Position numbers and translations under genes: made by a program | Assembly (NCBI RefSeq): GCF_003002955.1 | Contig: NZ_PVTJ01000001.1 | Coordinates: 682,001 to 746,000, forward strand | DNA: 64,000 nucleotides | Direction of reading: 5' to 3' | Source of the DNA: Glycomyces artemisiae | Lineage (GTDB): Bacteria > Actinomycetota > Actinomycetes > Mycobacteriales > Micromonosporaceae | Part shown: positions 24,748 through 33,005 of the stretch, piece after piece | Position numbering within the stretch: position 1 is the first letter of the stretch | Layout: each line of letters begins with the position of its first letter | Notes under the pieces: model-generated | What the model saw: the letters and a program-made list of their open reading frames with translations, nothing else | Told to the model about the DNA's origin: nothing | Databases searched by the model: none

Positions 24748-25281
24748 GTGCATGTCGGCAGGCCGTTGATCCGGGGGTTCCGCGCCCTCGTCTTCGCCGT
24801 CGCCTGCACCGGCGTCACCGCCGCGCTCCACTTCGCCGCGGGCGGCCACCGCTTCGACCCGCTCCACCTCGCCGCCGCCGTCGCGGCCGTCACCGCCGCC
24901 GCCGTCCCGCTCGGGAAGCGCCAGCGCGGACCCCTCGGCCTCCTCGCCGCCTGCATCGCGGCCCAAGCGGTCCTGCACGTGTGGTTCACCCTCGCCTCCG
25001 GGCACCTCGCCCACCTCGACCCCGGCCTCACGATGACCGGCGTCCACCTCCTCGCCGCGGCCGCCACCGCCCTGTGGCTCGCCCGCGGCGACGCCGCCCT
25101 CGCCGCGCTCGCCGACCTCCTCACCCTCTTCGCCGCCCCGGCGCTCGCCCTCCTGCTCGCCGCGGCCCCGGTCGCGCCCGCGCGCACCGCGCCCGCGCAC
25201 GCCGCCCCGCGTCCCAAGGCCCGCCGCTTCGCCGCGGTCGCCCCGCTGCGCGGACCCCCGCTCGGAGCGCTCGCGGGATAG
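24748..25281 (+). CDS. Hypothetical membrane protein upstream of copC
   Basis: A 177-residue protein with about four TM helices (ALVFAVACTGVTAALHFAAG, LHLAAAVAAVTAAAVPLG, GLLAACIAAQAVLHVWFTLA and a C-terminal Leu/Ala-rich helix) and a basic Pro-rich cytoplasmic tail. His residues in and near helices (LHFAAGGH, LHVWFTLASGHLAH) could bind metal. It precedes copC on the same strand by 81 nt, so a role in copper handling is possible. The start is uncertain: GTG at 24748 is used, while TTG at 24730 is also in frame. Confidence 0.6.
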   Translation: MHVGRPLIRGFRALVFAVACTGVTAALHFAAGGHRFDPLHLAAAVAAVTAAAVPLGKRQRGPLGLLAACIAAQAVLHVWFTLASGHLAHLDPGLTMTGVHLLAAAATALWLARGDAALAALADLLTLFAAPALALLLAAAPVAPARTAPAHAAPRPKARRFAAVAPLRGPPLGALAG

Positions 25282-25362
25282 GCCCCCGGCCGCCCGCGAC
25301 TCCGCCGACCGCACCCGCCGCCCCGGCGGGTGGACGCTCCGAGACCCTTGAGGCACACCACC

Positions 25363-25968
25363 ATGACCGCCATCCGCCGCAACACCTTGCGCACCATGCT
25401 CACCGCCGCGTCCGGGCTCGCCCTCGCGCTGGCCTTCGCCGCCCCGGCCTCCGCCCACGCGGGCCTGGTCGGCACCGACCCCGAGGACGGCGCCGTCCTC
25501 GACACCGCGCCCGCCTCGGTGAGCGCCACGTTCTCCGAGAACCTCGACGGGCCCTCCACCGAGATCGCCGTGACCGGCCCCGACGGCGCCGTCATCGACG
25601 CCGGGGACCCGGTCTTCGAGGGCGACACGTTCACGCAGCCGATGCTGTACGCCGAGCCGGGGGAGTACACGGTCGCGTACCGGGTCATCTCCGAGGACGG
25701 CCACCGCATCGACGGTGCCGTCAGCTTCACCGTCGCCGAGATCCCGAACGAGCTGTCGCTCAACCCGGTCGAGACCGAGACGAGCTCCGCCGCCGAGACC
25801 ACCGCGGCATCCGCCCCCGCCGAGACCGAGTCCACCTCCGAAGCCGCCGCCGCCGAAGAGGACTCCGGCAACAGCGCCGCGGTCATCGCCGGGGCGCTCC
25901 TGGTGCTGCTGGCCGTCGCGATCGGCATCGCGGTCCTGCTGAACCGCCGCCGCAAGGCCGCCGAGTAG
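25363..25968 (+). CDS. CopC-domain copper-binding protein, membrane anchored
   Basis: A 201-residue exported protein. The signal peptide is predicted to end at ASA, residue 31, leaving H32 as the mature N-terminus; an N-terminal His is the Cu(II) ligand of CopC proteins. The domain continues to about residue 125 and includes the conserved YRVISEDGHRIDGAVSFTV with a second ligand His. A Ser/Thr/Glu-rich spacer (130-170) leads to a C-terminal TM helix and a basic stop-transfer (RRRK). It probably delivers copper to, or buffers it at, the outer face of the membrane. The YcnJ/CopD partner is not in the window. Confidence 0.9.
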   Translation: MTAIRRNTLRTMLTAASGLALALAFAAPASAHAGLVGTDPEDGAVLDTAPASVSATFSENLDGPSTEIAVTGPDGAVIDAGDPVFEGDTFTQPMLYAEPGEYTVAYRVISEDGHRIDGAVSFTVAEIPNELSLNPVETETSSAAETTAASAPAETESTSEAAAAEEDSGNSAAVIAGALLVLLAVAIGIAVLLNRRRKAAE

Positions 25969-25974
25969 CCGAGC

Positions 25975-26002
25975 GGGCGGCACGCCGGAAGGCGTGCCGC
26001 CC
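25975..26002. terminator. Terminator between copC and the DinB gene
   Basis: GGGCGGCACGCC pairs perfectly with 25991-26002 around a GGAA tetraloop. It serves the convergent genes on both sides. Confidence 0.8.
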
Positions 26003-26009
26003 TTGCCGA

Positions 26010-26510
26010 CTACTCCCCGGTCACGCCGTCGGCGAACTCCCGCATGATGTCGATGTGCCCGTTGTGGCGGGCGGTCTCCTCGATCATGTGCAGCAGGATC
26101 CACCGCAGCGAGCACGGCTCGCCCTCGGGCGGCGCGTTCCGTTCGAGCGCGTCGAGCGGCAGCGCGTCGGCGATGGCGACCGAGCGGGCGCACTGCTCGT
26201 CGTACTCGTCGAGCAATCGCGCGAGCGGCACGCCGTCGACGCGCATCTCCGCGTCGGGGTCGTCGTCGCTCCACGGGCCGCGGTCGGGCTCGCCGAGGAG
26301 GCAGACCTCGAACCACGCGTGCTCGTTCCACCGCAGGTGGGAGACGAGTCCCGCCACGGTCATGAGCGGTGAGGGAAGGTAGGGACGGTGGGCTTCGGCC
26401 TCGGCGAGCCCTTCGGCCTTCTTGCGGACGGTCTGGCGCTGCCAGCGCAGCCGCTCGTTCAGAGCGGTGCGTTCGTCGATCGGTTGCGGTTGCACCTGTT
26501 GGCGTTTCAT
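26010..26510 (-). CDS. DinB superfamily (DUF664) protein
   Basis: A 166-residue four-helix protein of the DinB/YfiT metal-binding superfamily, some members of which are mycothiol-, bacillithiol- or maleylpyruvate-dependent enzymes. The metal-ligand histidines are visible in VSHLRWNEHAWF (residues about 58-69) and HMIEETARHNGHID (about 141-154). This three-His pattern is that of DUF664 proteins (RWILLHMIEETARHNGHLD is a family hallmark). The start is the ATG at 26508-26510. The substrate is unknown. The 127 bp upstream contain no gene. Confidence 0.88.
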   Translation of the reverse strand: MKRQQVQPQPIDERTALNERLRWQRQTVRKKAEGLAEAEAHRPYLPSPLMTVAGLVSHLRWNEHAWFEVCLLGEPDRGPWSDDDPDAEMRVDGVPLARLLDEYDEQCARSVAIADALPLDALERNAPPEGEPCSLRWILLHMIEETARHNGHIDIMREFADGVTGE

Positions 26511-26637
26511 ACGGATACTCCAGGTTCGCGGGTGCCGCCCCGCCCGTGGAGCCGCCGCGTCAGCGCACGCCGCGGGAGGGGGACACCGGTTCGTTCGGAT
26601 TCGACACCGTTTCCACCTCCCTTCCGTCGCTTGCGGT

Positions 26638-27513
26638 TCAGTCCGAGTCTAGCGGGTCGTCCAGGACCGCCTTGAGGATGCGGCGCTGGACGCCGTCGGG
26701 GTCCGAGCCGGAGACCTCGGCGATCATGATGAGCGCCTTCCACAGCGTCCAGGCGCGGGCCCGCGCCCAGGTGCCCGCGTCGAGGCCCGCTGCCGCGCGG
26801 AAGACGCGGCGCTCCTCGAAGTCGAAGTAGCCCCAGGCGATCTGGAGGTCGCTCGCGGGGTCGCCGGTGCCGCACGTGCCGAAGTCGATGAGCGCCGAGA
26901 GGCGGCCGTGCTCGGCGAGGAGGTTCCCGGGCGAGACGTCGCCGTGGAACCAGACGGGCGGCCCCTGCCAGACCGTGCGCATCCCGGCGTCCCAGACCGC
27001 TTCGCATGCGGCCGTGTCGATCTCGCCGTCGAGGCGGTGCAGGGCGAGCTGCACCTCGTCGGCGTAGGCGCTTGGGTGGCAGCCGCGGTAGAACGAGTGG
27101 CGCCCGGCGGCCGGGCCGTCGGCGGCGGGCACGGCGCGCAGCGCGGTCAGCGCCGCGCCGAGGTCGCGCGCACACTCGGTCCTGTCGATATCGCTGTCCT
27201 GCAAGGTATTCCCGGTGAGCCAGCGCCGCACCGACCACGGGTGCGGGTAGTCGGCGCTCGGGGCGCCGGTGGCGACGGGCGCGGGGACGGGCAGCGGCAG
27301 GTGCGCGGCGAGGAGCGGCAGGACCCGGTCCTCCTTGGCGACGGCGAGCGCGTACGTCGGGCCGGTGGGCAGGCGCACGGTGAGCTCGTCGCCGAGGCGG
27401 AAGGTCCGGTTGTCCCAGCCCTGCCGCGCGACCGGTTCGACCGGCAGGTGGGACCAGTGGGGGAACTGCTCGGCGACGAGGGCGCGGGCGAGGTCCGCGG
27501 TCGGCTCGGTCAT
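26638..27513 (-). CDS. APH-fold phosphotransferase
   Basis: A 291-residue kinase of the APH superfamily, subgroup with N-terminal GWDNRTFRLGDELTVRLP. The catalytic loop is WFHGDVSPGNLL and the metal motif LIDFGTCGTGDPA. It is homologous to the protein at 14596-15438 but has the more usual HGD in the catalytic loop. The start is the ATG at 27511-27513. It is preceded on the same strand by a lipoprotein gene whose terminator lies between them. Antibiotic resistance is not implied; the substrate is unknown. Confidence 0.85.
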   Translation of the reverse strand: MTEPTADLARALVAEQFPHWSHLPVEPVARQGWDNRTFRLGDELTVRLPTGPTYALAVAKEDRVLPLLAAHLPLPVPAPVATGAPSADYPHPWSVRRWLTGNTLQDSDIDRTECARDLGAALTALRAVPAADGPAAGRHSFYRGCHPSAYADEVQLALHRLDGEIDTAACEAVWDAGMRTVWQGPPVWFHGDVSPGNLLAEHGRLSALIDFGTCGTGDPASDLQIAWGYFDFEERRVFRAAAGLDAGTWARARAWTLWKALIMIAEVSGSDPDGVQRRILKAVLDDPLDSD

Positions 27514-27584
27514 GCGGTCTCCGTTGCGGTGGGGGAGCCGTGATCGTGCCATGCGGGGCGGCCCGGCCGCATCCGATTTGCGGC

Positions 27585-27615
27585 GGCCGCCCCCGGGGCG
27601 GGCCCGGGGGCGGCC
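27585..27615 (-). terminator. GC-rich terminator after the lipoprotein gene
   Basis: A 13-bp stem (GGCCGCCCCCGGG and its complement) lies directly past the lipoprotein stop. There is no U-tract. Confidence 0.65.
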
Positions 27616-27617
27616 GG

Positions 27618-28841
27618 TCAGGCTTCGAGGAGTTCCTGCGCGTGCGTGAGGATGCCGCGGATCTGGTCCTGCCAGGCGTAGGTCTCGGTCTCGATGGACA
27701 GGTAGTAGTCGGCCTGGGTGTCCTCGTGGGCCTGGCGGGCGGTCTCGCGGAACCCGGTCTCGTCGCCGCATTCGGCGACGTCGACGGCGAGCGCGATCTC
27801 GAACGCGAGCTTGCCCTCGTAGTCGGCGGGCGCGTCGTCGGGCAGGTCGGGGTGGTCGTGGACGTCGGCCTCGCCGGTGTACAGCTCGTAGAGGTAGTCG
27901 CTGACCGGCAGCGAGCCCTCCTCGTCGAAGGCCCACCCGGGGCGCCCGCGCTCGGCGAGGCAGTCGACGAGGTCGCCTTCGGCGCCCGCGATCCGCTCGC
28001 GGTACCGCGTCTTCACCTCGGCCATCGCGGCGAAGTCCTCGGTGGGGGTGGCGGGCCGGTAGTGCCAGTACGCGGCCGAGTACTCCTCGCCCTCGCCGCC
28101 TTCGACGACGAGTTCGAGGCCCTCGTAGAGCGCGTCGATCATCTCGCGCTTGCAGCCGCCGGGCTCGGGCTCGACGTAGTCGGGCTGCTCGTCCATGTCG
28201 ATCTCGCCCTCGTCGGCCTCTTCGGCCGGGGCCCGGTCCTCGCCGACGAGGTGGCCGTTCTCGTCGGCGGCGATGGCCTCGCCGTAGAAGGCGACGTACC
28301 AGTCGTACCGGTCCTGCGGGGAGAGCGCCTCGAACGCGTCGTTCTCGAAGCGCGCGCCTCCGGCCTCGGGGCTCCCTTCGGCGAGCGCGTCGTCCGCGGC
28401 GTCGATGCCGCGGTACTCGTCGTACTCGGCGGCCAGGTCCGACTCGCGGCCCTCGTCGGTCCAGCTCCAGGAGCCGAAGCCGAACCGCTCGGCCTCCTCC
28501 TTCTCCAGGAGCCAGCCGTCGTAGGGGTAGTAGTCGAAGAGGGTCTCGGTCTCGGCGGGCTCGGGCTCGGGCGCGAAGTAGAGCTGGTCGTGGACGGTGA
28601 AGCCCCGGTCCTCCAGGCACCGCTGCATGAGCCGCAGCTCGACGGCGTCGAGCTCGGCGGTGAGGCGGTCGGTCTCGTTGACCATCTCGACGAGGCGGGC
28701 CTCGTCGAACGACCCGGCAGCGGTCCCGCCGCCCTCGTCGCCGCCGGAGCCGTCCGTGCCGTCGCCGCTGCACGCGGCCGCGGCCGCGGCCGCCAGGGCG
28801 ACCGCGATGCCGACCAGGCCCGCGGTGGTACTGCGCTGCAT
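27618..28841 (-). CDS. Hypothetical acidic lipoprotein
   Basis: A 407-residue secreted lipoprotein. The lipobox AAAC places the lipidated Cys near residue 24, followed by a Gly/Asp-rich linker. The mature part is very acidic and rich in Tyr, Trp and Glu, with long helical stretches (VEMVNETDRLTAELDAVELR, AMAEVKTRYRERIAGAEGDL). Cys pairs at RCLEDRG and DCLAERGRPGW suggest disulfides; RCLEDRGF also occurs in other actinobacterial lipoproteins of unknown role. I do not recognise an enzyme domain. The start is the ATG at 28839-28841. It lies 100 nt from the YbaB-like pair but has a different codon context. Confidence 0.75.
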   Translation of the reverse strand: MQRSTTAGLVGIAVALAAAAAAACSGDGTDGSGGDEGGGTAAGSFDEARLVEMVNETDRLTAELDAVELRLMQRCLEDRGFTVHDQLYFAPEPEPAETETLFDYYPYDGWLLEKEEAERFGFGSWSWTDEGRESDLAAEYDEYRGIDAADDALAEGSPEAGGARFENDAFEALSPQDRYDWYVAFYGEAIAADENGHLVGEDRAPAEEADEGEIDMDEQPDYVEPEPGGCKREMIDALYEGLELVVEGGEGEEYSAAYWHYRPATPTEDFAAMAEVKTRYRERIAGAEGDLVDCLAERGRPGWAFDEEGSLPVSDYLYELYTGEADVHDHPDLPDDAPADYEGKLAFEIALAVDVAECGDETGFRETARQAHEDTQADYYLSIETETYAWQDQIRGILTHAQELLEA

Positions 28842-28941
28842 AACTGCTGCTCTTTCGATGGGAGCCGGAACATGACCCCCTCAATACGCGCGCGTGCGGC
28901 AGCCCGGTTGCCCGGCTCGGCCCCTCTTTGGCGTCCGGCGC

Positions 28942-29340
28942 TCAGCGGCCCCCGTAGAGCCGGGCCATGAGCTCGCGGACCGACGCGTCCATGTCCTTGA
29001 ACTGCTGGATCGAGGCGTCCTGCATCTGGGCGACCCGCTCGTTCATCTCGCCGAGGTCGGCGGTCGGCACGGGCACGGCGGTCTGCTCGCCGCGCAGGTC
29101 GATCGCGGTGTTCAGGGCGAGGGTGAGCTGCTCCAGGAGCGCTTCGGGCCCGTCCTTGAGGGCGCTGAGGGTCATCTTGATCTGCTCGAACCGGCCGTCG
29201 GTCCCCAGCGTGACCTTGATGCGGCCGTCGGCGGCCTCGGTCAGGATCGGCTCCGTCTGCGCGCCCGCGGTGCCGGGCCCCTGCGCGAGGGTGTCGCGCG
29301 CCGCCGAGAGCTGCTCCGCGATCTGGTCTTCTCCGAACAT
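28942..29340 (-). CDS. YbaB/EbfC-family-like protein (second of a pair)
   Basis: A 132-residue protein with the YbaB-like alpha-beta-alpha pattern: an N-terminal helix, a beta hairpin (GRIKVTLGTDGRFEQIKMTL), helix LLEQLTLALNTAIDLRGEQT and a C-terminal helix NERVAQMQDASIQQFKDMDA. YbaB proteins bind DNA non-specifically, but in actinobacteria many paralogues sit in ESX-like loci (EspL). The start is the ATG at 29338-29340. The gene is 8 nt after its paralogue, so the two probably form a heteromer. Confidence 0.7.
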   Translation of the reverse strand: MFGEDQIAEQLSAARDTLAQGPGTAGAQTEPILTEAADGRIKVTLGTDGRFEQIKMTLSALKDGPEALLEQLTLALNTAIDLRGEQTAVPVPTADLGEMNERVAQMQDASIQQFKDMDASVRELMARLYGGR

Positions 29341-29348
29341 GCGTCCTC

Positions 29349-29750
29349 CTAGCCGTTCCTGCCGAGCTTCGCCATGACCTGGCTGATCGAGGCGCTGAAC
29401 GCCTGCAACTGCCGCACCCCCGCGTCCTGCACGGCGGCCAGGGACTCGTTGATGGCGTCCAGGTCCGGGACGGCGTCCGCGGCGGTGACCATCGCCGCCC
29501 GCTTGCCGAGCGCCTCGTTCACCGCGATGAGCACGTGCTCGGCGATGTAGTCGGTGCCCTCCTTGAACGCCTTGGGGTCCGCGAAGATCTCCGCGACCCG
29601 CCCGTCGGCGCCGAGCGTCACCCGGATGCGGCCCTTCGCGGCCTCCACGGTCACCGGCTCGGCCCGGCCCTCCTCGGGCGCGGCGGCCGCGCGCGCGAGC
29701 TCGGCCCGCGCCTCCGCCAGTCGCCGCGCCTTGTCGTCTGCCTCGGCCAT
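29349..29750 (-). CDS. YbaB/EbfC-family-like protein (first of a pair)
   Basis: A 133-residue paralogue of the downstream protein. It shares GRIRVTLGADGRVAEIFADP, the helix DYIAEHVLIAVNEALGKRAA and the C-terminal INESLAAVQDAGVRQLQAFS. The N-terminal coiled segment is Ala/Glu/Arg rich. The start is the ATG at 29748-29750 after GGGAGCGCCC; an upstream in-frame ATG at 29771 is less well placed. The pair may be a nucleoid or type VII-associated complex. Together with the YbaB-like protein at 21515-22294 there are three such proteins in 8 kb. Confidence 0.7.
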   Translation of the reverse strand: MAEADDKARRLAEARAELARAAAAPEEGRAEPVTVEAAKGRIRVTLGADGRVAEIFADPKAFKEGTDYIAEHVLIAVNEALGKRAAMVTAADAVPDLDAINESLAAVQDAGVRQLQAFSASISQVMAKLGRNG

Positions 29751-29939
29751 GGGCGCTCCCCTCTCGTTCACGAAACCGGCTCATCGTATCCCGGTCATTC
29801 GATCGGAAAACGCCCGCGGGCGCGCCGCCCGGCCGCCCGCCGCCCCGGAACGTGATCTCGGCGGCGTTGCACGCCGGGGCGAGGCGGATTACCCCTGGCG
29901 GAACGCGGCGGCGGCCTCCGGGAGGGCTACCGTTGATCC

Positions 29940-30395
29940 ATGACCTATCGATACCTCACCGACGCCGACGCCGACGCGCTCCTCGAATCGACCTACCCCC
30001 AGGCGCGCCAGCTCCCGGCCCTGTCGGAGCTGATCGGCAGCGACCTGCGGTGGGACCCTCCGGCCCGCACGCTCGTCTACCTCGCCGAATGCTGGATCGA
30101 AGGCGTCGGCTACGGCCAGCGGCTGCACACGTGCGCCGCGCGCAACATCAACGGGGACAAGGACCTCGCCGTGGAGTTCTCCCGCGCCGCCCGCAAGGGC
30201 GACGCCGATCTCGTGGCCGCCGCGGCCGACGAGGTCCTCTCGATGGTCGCCGAGGGCGTCAGCGCCGCCGACAACGCCGCAGCCACGGCCGCGATCACCG
30301 CGATGCTCCACGGCGGCCTCACCGAGTCGCCGTCCCGCAAGCCCATGTTCGCGGCCCTGCGCGCCCAGTGGTCGGCCCGGCCCGCCGCGAGCTGA
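29940..30395 (+). CDS. Hypothetical protein, 151 aa
   Basis: An all-helical soluble protein that I cannot assign. It has one long Ala-rich region (residues 85-125) and charged ends, and there is no TM helix. It starts MTYRYLTDADADALLESTYP. Codon use is normal for the genome. The ATG at 29940 is 6 nt after a TACCGT box, with no Shine-Dalgarno sequence, so the transcript is probably leaderless. It is divergent from the YbaB-like pair across 189 bp and ends before two tandem hairpins. Confidence 0.65.
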   Translation: MTYRYLTDADADALLESTYPQARQLPALSELIGSDLRWDPPARTLVYLAECWIEGVGYGQRLHTCAARNINGDKDLAVEFSRAARKGDADLVAAAADEVLSMVAEGVSAADNAAATAAITAMLHGGLTESPSRKPMFAALRAQWSARPAAS

Positions 30396-30403
30396 CCCGG
30401 CGC

Positions 30404-30462
30404 CTGAGTCGGCCGTTCGGCGGACTCAGCGGCGCGGCGTCCCGCCTCGCGACCGAGGCGGG
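30404..30462 (+). terminator. Tandem hairpins after the 151-aa gene
   Basis: The first hairpin pairs CTGAGTC with GACTCAG (30404-30432) around a GCCG-TTCG-type core. The second pairs CCCGCCTCG with its complement around CGAC (30441-30462). No U-tract follows. Confidence 0.55.
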
Positions 30463-30542
30463 AGGCCGTCCCCTCCCGTGAGGATGGTGGCGACCGCGGC
30501 ATCGCGATGATGCCGGAGCACACCACCTCGAACGGGAACACC

Positions 30543-31727
30543 ATGCACCGCAAACGAATCGCCCTGGCCGCGTTCACGGCGGCGGCAGTCGCGGCCGCCG
30601 TCTCCGCCGCCTCCTACTGGCAGGCCTCCGCCGAAGAGCGCCCCTCCCCGGACCGGCTCCAGCGGGACGCCGACGCCATCGTGGACGTCGGCGTCACCGG
30701 CGTCCAGGCCCGCGTCACCGACGGCGACGGCGACACCCGCGCCGTCGTCAGCGGCGTCGCCGACATCGAGACCGGCGAGGCCGTCGACGACGAGGGGCTG
30801 ATGCGGATCGCCAGCGTCACCAAGACCTTCGTCGCCACCGTCGTGCTCCAACTCGCGGGCGAGGGCGCGCTCTCGCTCGACGACACCGCCGAGGACTGGC
30901 TCCCCGGCGTCGTCCAGGCCGAGGGCATCGACGGCGGCGAGATCACGATCCGCCAGCTCCTCCAGCACACCGGCGGCCTGCCCGACTACGCCGACGAGCC
31001 CGACTGGGGCACCGAGGCCCACTTCCAGCGCACCCGCTACGACATCGCCGACCCCGAAGAGGTCCTCGCGGCCGCGCTGGCGGCCGGGCCCGTCGGCGAA
31101 CCGGGGGAGCAGTGGTCGTACTCCAACCCCGGCTACATCGTGCTGGGCATGATCATCGAGGAGGCCACCGGCCACCACTGGGCCAAGGCCGTGCACGACC
31201 GGATCGCGCGGCCCCTCGGCCTGGAGGACACCTTCTGGGCCGGGTTCACCGCGAAGACCCCCGAGCCCCGCGCTGAGCTCTACCAGCGGTTCGAGCCGGG
31301 CGGCGACCTCGTGAACGTCACCGAGTACATCGACCACGACGCCTCCGGCGGCCTGGTCTCCACCACCGAGGACGTCGACCGCTTCATGCGCGCCCTCATC
31401 GGCGGCGACCTGCTCGAACCCGCTCAAATGGAGGAGATGCAGCGGACCGTCCCGGTGACCGGCGAGGGCTACGATCTCATCTGGCCCGGCGGCGCCTCGT
31501 ACGGCCTGGGCGTGTTCCGCCTCGGCTTCGACGACTGCGGCGAGGGCCTGTGGGTCGCCGGAGGCGACATCACCGGCGCCATGACCCGCGCTGCCGCCAC
31601 CGGGGACGGCGCGCACTCCGCCACCGTCTTCAGCTCCACCGAACTCCGCGACTCCCTCGAATCGGGCGTCGCCCAGAACCTCGCCACGAACGACCTGATC
31701 GAACACGCCCTCTGCGGCCGCAACTGA
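30543..31727 (+). CDS. Exported serine beta-lactamase-like hydrolase (class C / D-Ala-D-Ala carboxypeptidase fold)
   Basis: A 394-residue protein with a signal peptide (basic MHRKR, then an Ala-rich core to about residue 30). The penicillin-binding fold motifs are SVTK (S91, K94) and YSN (Y193-N195), with LLQHTGGLPDY between them. The third motif, normally (H/K)xG before the last strand, reads WVAGGD here, so the usual His is replaced by Ala. The enzyme may hydrolyse a peptide, ester or beta-lactam. The start at 30543 puts the basic residues first. A short GGGGCG/CGCCCC hairpin follows at 31742-31756, and the next 180 bp hold no convincing gene. Confidence 0.85.
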   Translation: MHRKRIALAAFTAAAVAAAVSAASYWQASAEERPSPDRLQRDADAIVDVGVTGVQARVTDGDGDTRAVVSGVADIETGEAVDDEGLMRIASVTKTFVATVVLQLAGEGALSLDDTAEDWLPGVVQAEGIDGGEITIRQLLQHTGGLPDYADEPDWGTEAHFQRTRYDIADPEEVLAAALAAGPVGEPGEQWSYSNPGYIVLGMIIEEATGHHWAKAVHDRIARPLGLEDTFWAGFTAKTPEPRAELYQRFEPGGDLVNVTEYIDHDASGGLVSTTEDVDRFMRALIGGDLLEPAQMEEMQRTVPVTGEGYDLIWPGGASYGLGVFRLGFDDCGEGLWVAGGDITGAMTRAAATGDGAHSATVFSSTELRDSLESGVAQNLATNDLIEHALCGRN

Positions 31728-31936
31728 CTGCAGAAACCCCCGGGGCGATCCGCCCCAGGGCTCAACCGGGTCCGGCCCTCGGTCGGCAGGGCCCGCAGCA
31801 TCTCCGCGAACTCCTTGGGCTGCTCCACGAGACCGCCGCGCCCGCCGCGGAACCGGACCGGCTCGACGCCGGGCGGCTTCGCCAGCCTGGTCGAGGCCGA
31901 CTACGTCGGCAGGCCTGTCTGCGGCGGGGGCTTGCT

Positions 31937-32827
31937 TCAACGGCTCATGCTGATCTCGGTTTCCATGCGGGACAGCTTCTCCGGGTTGCGCACGTGGTAG
32001 GCACCGGTGACGCGGCCGTCTTCGATCCGCAACGCCACGACGCCGTCGACCCTGCCGTCGAGGCGCACGAGGAGGCCTGGTTCGCCGTTGACCTGGACCG
32101 GTTCGACGGTGCGCTCCGCGTCGCGCCGCCACCAGCCGACGGCCAGGAGCCGCGCCACCTTGTCGGCCCCGACGACCGGGTGCGGGAGCGCGTGGCGCTG
32201 GCCGCCGCCGTCGGTCAGCGCCACCACGTCGGGTGCGAGGATGTCGAGCAGTTGTTGCAGCTCACCGGTCTCGACGGCTCGCTGGAAAGCGTCGAGGGCG
32301 GCCCGCGTGTCGGCAGGCGAGGCGCCCGCGCGCGGGCGCCTCGCGGCGACGTGCGACCGGGCCCGGTGCGCGATCTGCCGCACCGCGGCCGGGGACTTGC
32401 CGACCGCTTCGGCGATCTCGCCGTAGCCGAGGTCGAACACCTCGCGCAGCACGAAGACGGCGCGCTCGACCGGCCCCAGGGTCTCCAGCACCAGCAGCAT
32501 CGCCATCGAGACGCTCTCGGCCAGCTCCACGTCGTCGGCGACGTCGGGAGCGGTCAGCAGCGGCTCGGGCAGCCACGGGCCCACATAGGTCTCCTTGCGG
32601 CGGCCCAGGTGCCGCAGCCGGTCCAGTGCCAGCCGCGTCGTGATCCGCACCAGGTAGGCGCGCTGCCCGGCCACGGCGGCGTGGTCGACGGCCATCCACC
32701 GCAGCCACGTCTCCTGCAGGACGTCCTCGGCGTCCGCGGCGGATCCCAGCATCTCGTAAGCCACGGTGAACAGCAGGTTCCGGTGCCGCACGAACACCGC
32801 CGTTCCGGTGTCGGTTTCCGCGCTCAT
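31937..32827 (-). CDS. ECF41-type RNA polymerase sigma factor with C-terminal SnoaL-like domain
   Basis: A 296-residue sigma factor. Region 2 occupies about residues 10-75 and region 4 about 110-165, including FDLGYGEIAEAVGKSPAAVR. The extra C-terminal NTF2/SnoaL-like domain (about 175-285) is diagnostic of ECF41, as are WLPEPL after region 2, DGGG in the domain and NPEKL near the end. ECF41 factors have no anti-sigma gene; their own C-terminal domain modulates activity. They drive adjacent COE genes (carboxymuconolactone decarboxylase, oxidoreductase or epimerase), and such genes are divergent here. The start is the ATG at 32825-32827. Confidence 0.93.
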   Translation of the reverse strand: MSAETDTGTAVFVRHRNLLFTVAYEMLGSAADAEDVLQETWLRWMAVDHAAVAGQRAYLVRITTRLALDRLRHLGRRKETYVGPWLPEPLLTAPDVADDVELAESVSMAMLLVLETLGPVERAVFVLREVFDLGYGEIAEAVGKSPAAVRQIAHRARSHVAARRPRAGASPADTRAALDAFQRAVETGELQQLLDILAPDVVALTDGGGQRHALPHPVVGADKVARLLAVGWWRRDAERTVEPVQVNGEPGLLVRLDGRVDGVVALRIEDGRVTGAYHVRNPEKLSRMETEISMSR

Positions 32828-32871
32828 TCCGGCCTCCCGCCCGCTCGTCCTTCGCACTGTCACACGCACGG

Positions 32872-32898
32872 GACGCCGGCGGCCACCGGTTTGTGACA
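32872..32898 (-). promoter_or_regulatory. ECF41-dependent promoter for the sigma factor gene
   Basis: On the minus strand TGTCACA (32892-32898) is followed after exactly 16 nt by CGTC (32872-32875), the ECF41 -35/-10 pair. It faces the sigma factor gene and implies autoregulation. Confidence 0.8.
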
Positions 32899-32932
32899 GC
32901 CCCTGAAGGCGTGCCTCGTCACAGCCCCGGAT

Positions 32933-32959
32933 TGTCACAGGACCCGTGTCACCGACGTC
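32933..32959 (+). promoter_or_regulatory. ECF41-dependent promoter for the divergent COE genes
   Basis: TGTCACA at 32933-32939 is followed after 16 nt by CGTC at 32956-32959. The spacing is identical to the minus-strand promoter. It faces the AhpD-fold gene at 33006. Confidence 0.82.
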
Positions 32960-33005
32960 CTGTGATCGCAAGACGCCGAAAGGAACCGAGAAAGGAACAC
33001 CACCG

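Noticed and set aside
31728..31936. A protein-like stretch on the minus strand (GLVEQPKEFAEMLRALPTEG) between the serine hydrolase and the sigma factor gene.
   Set aside because: Too short, without a start of its own or family match; it may be a gene remnant but the evidence is too thin to annotate.
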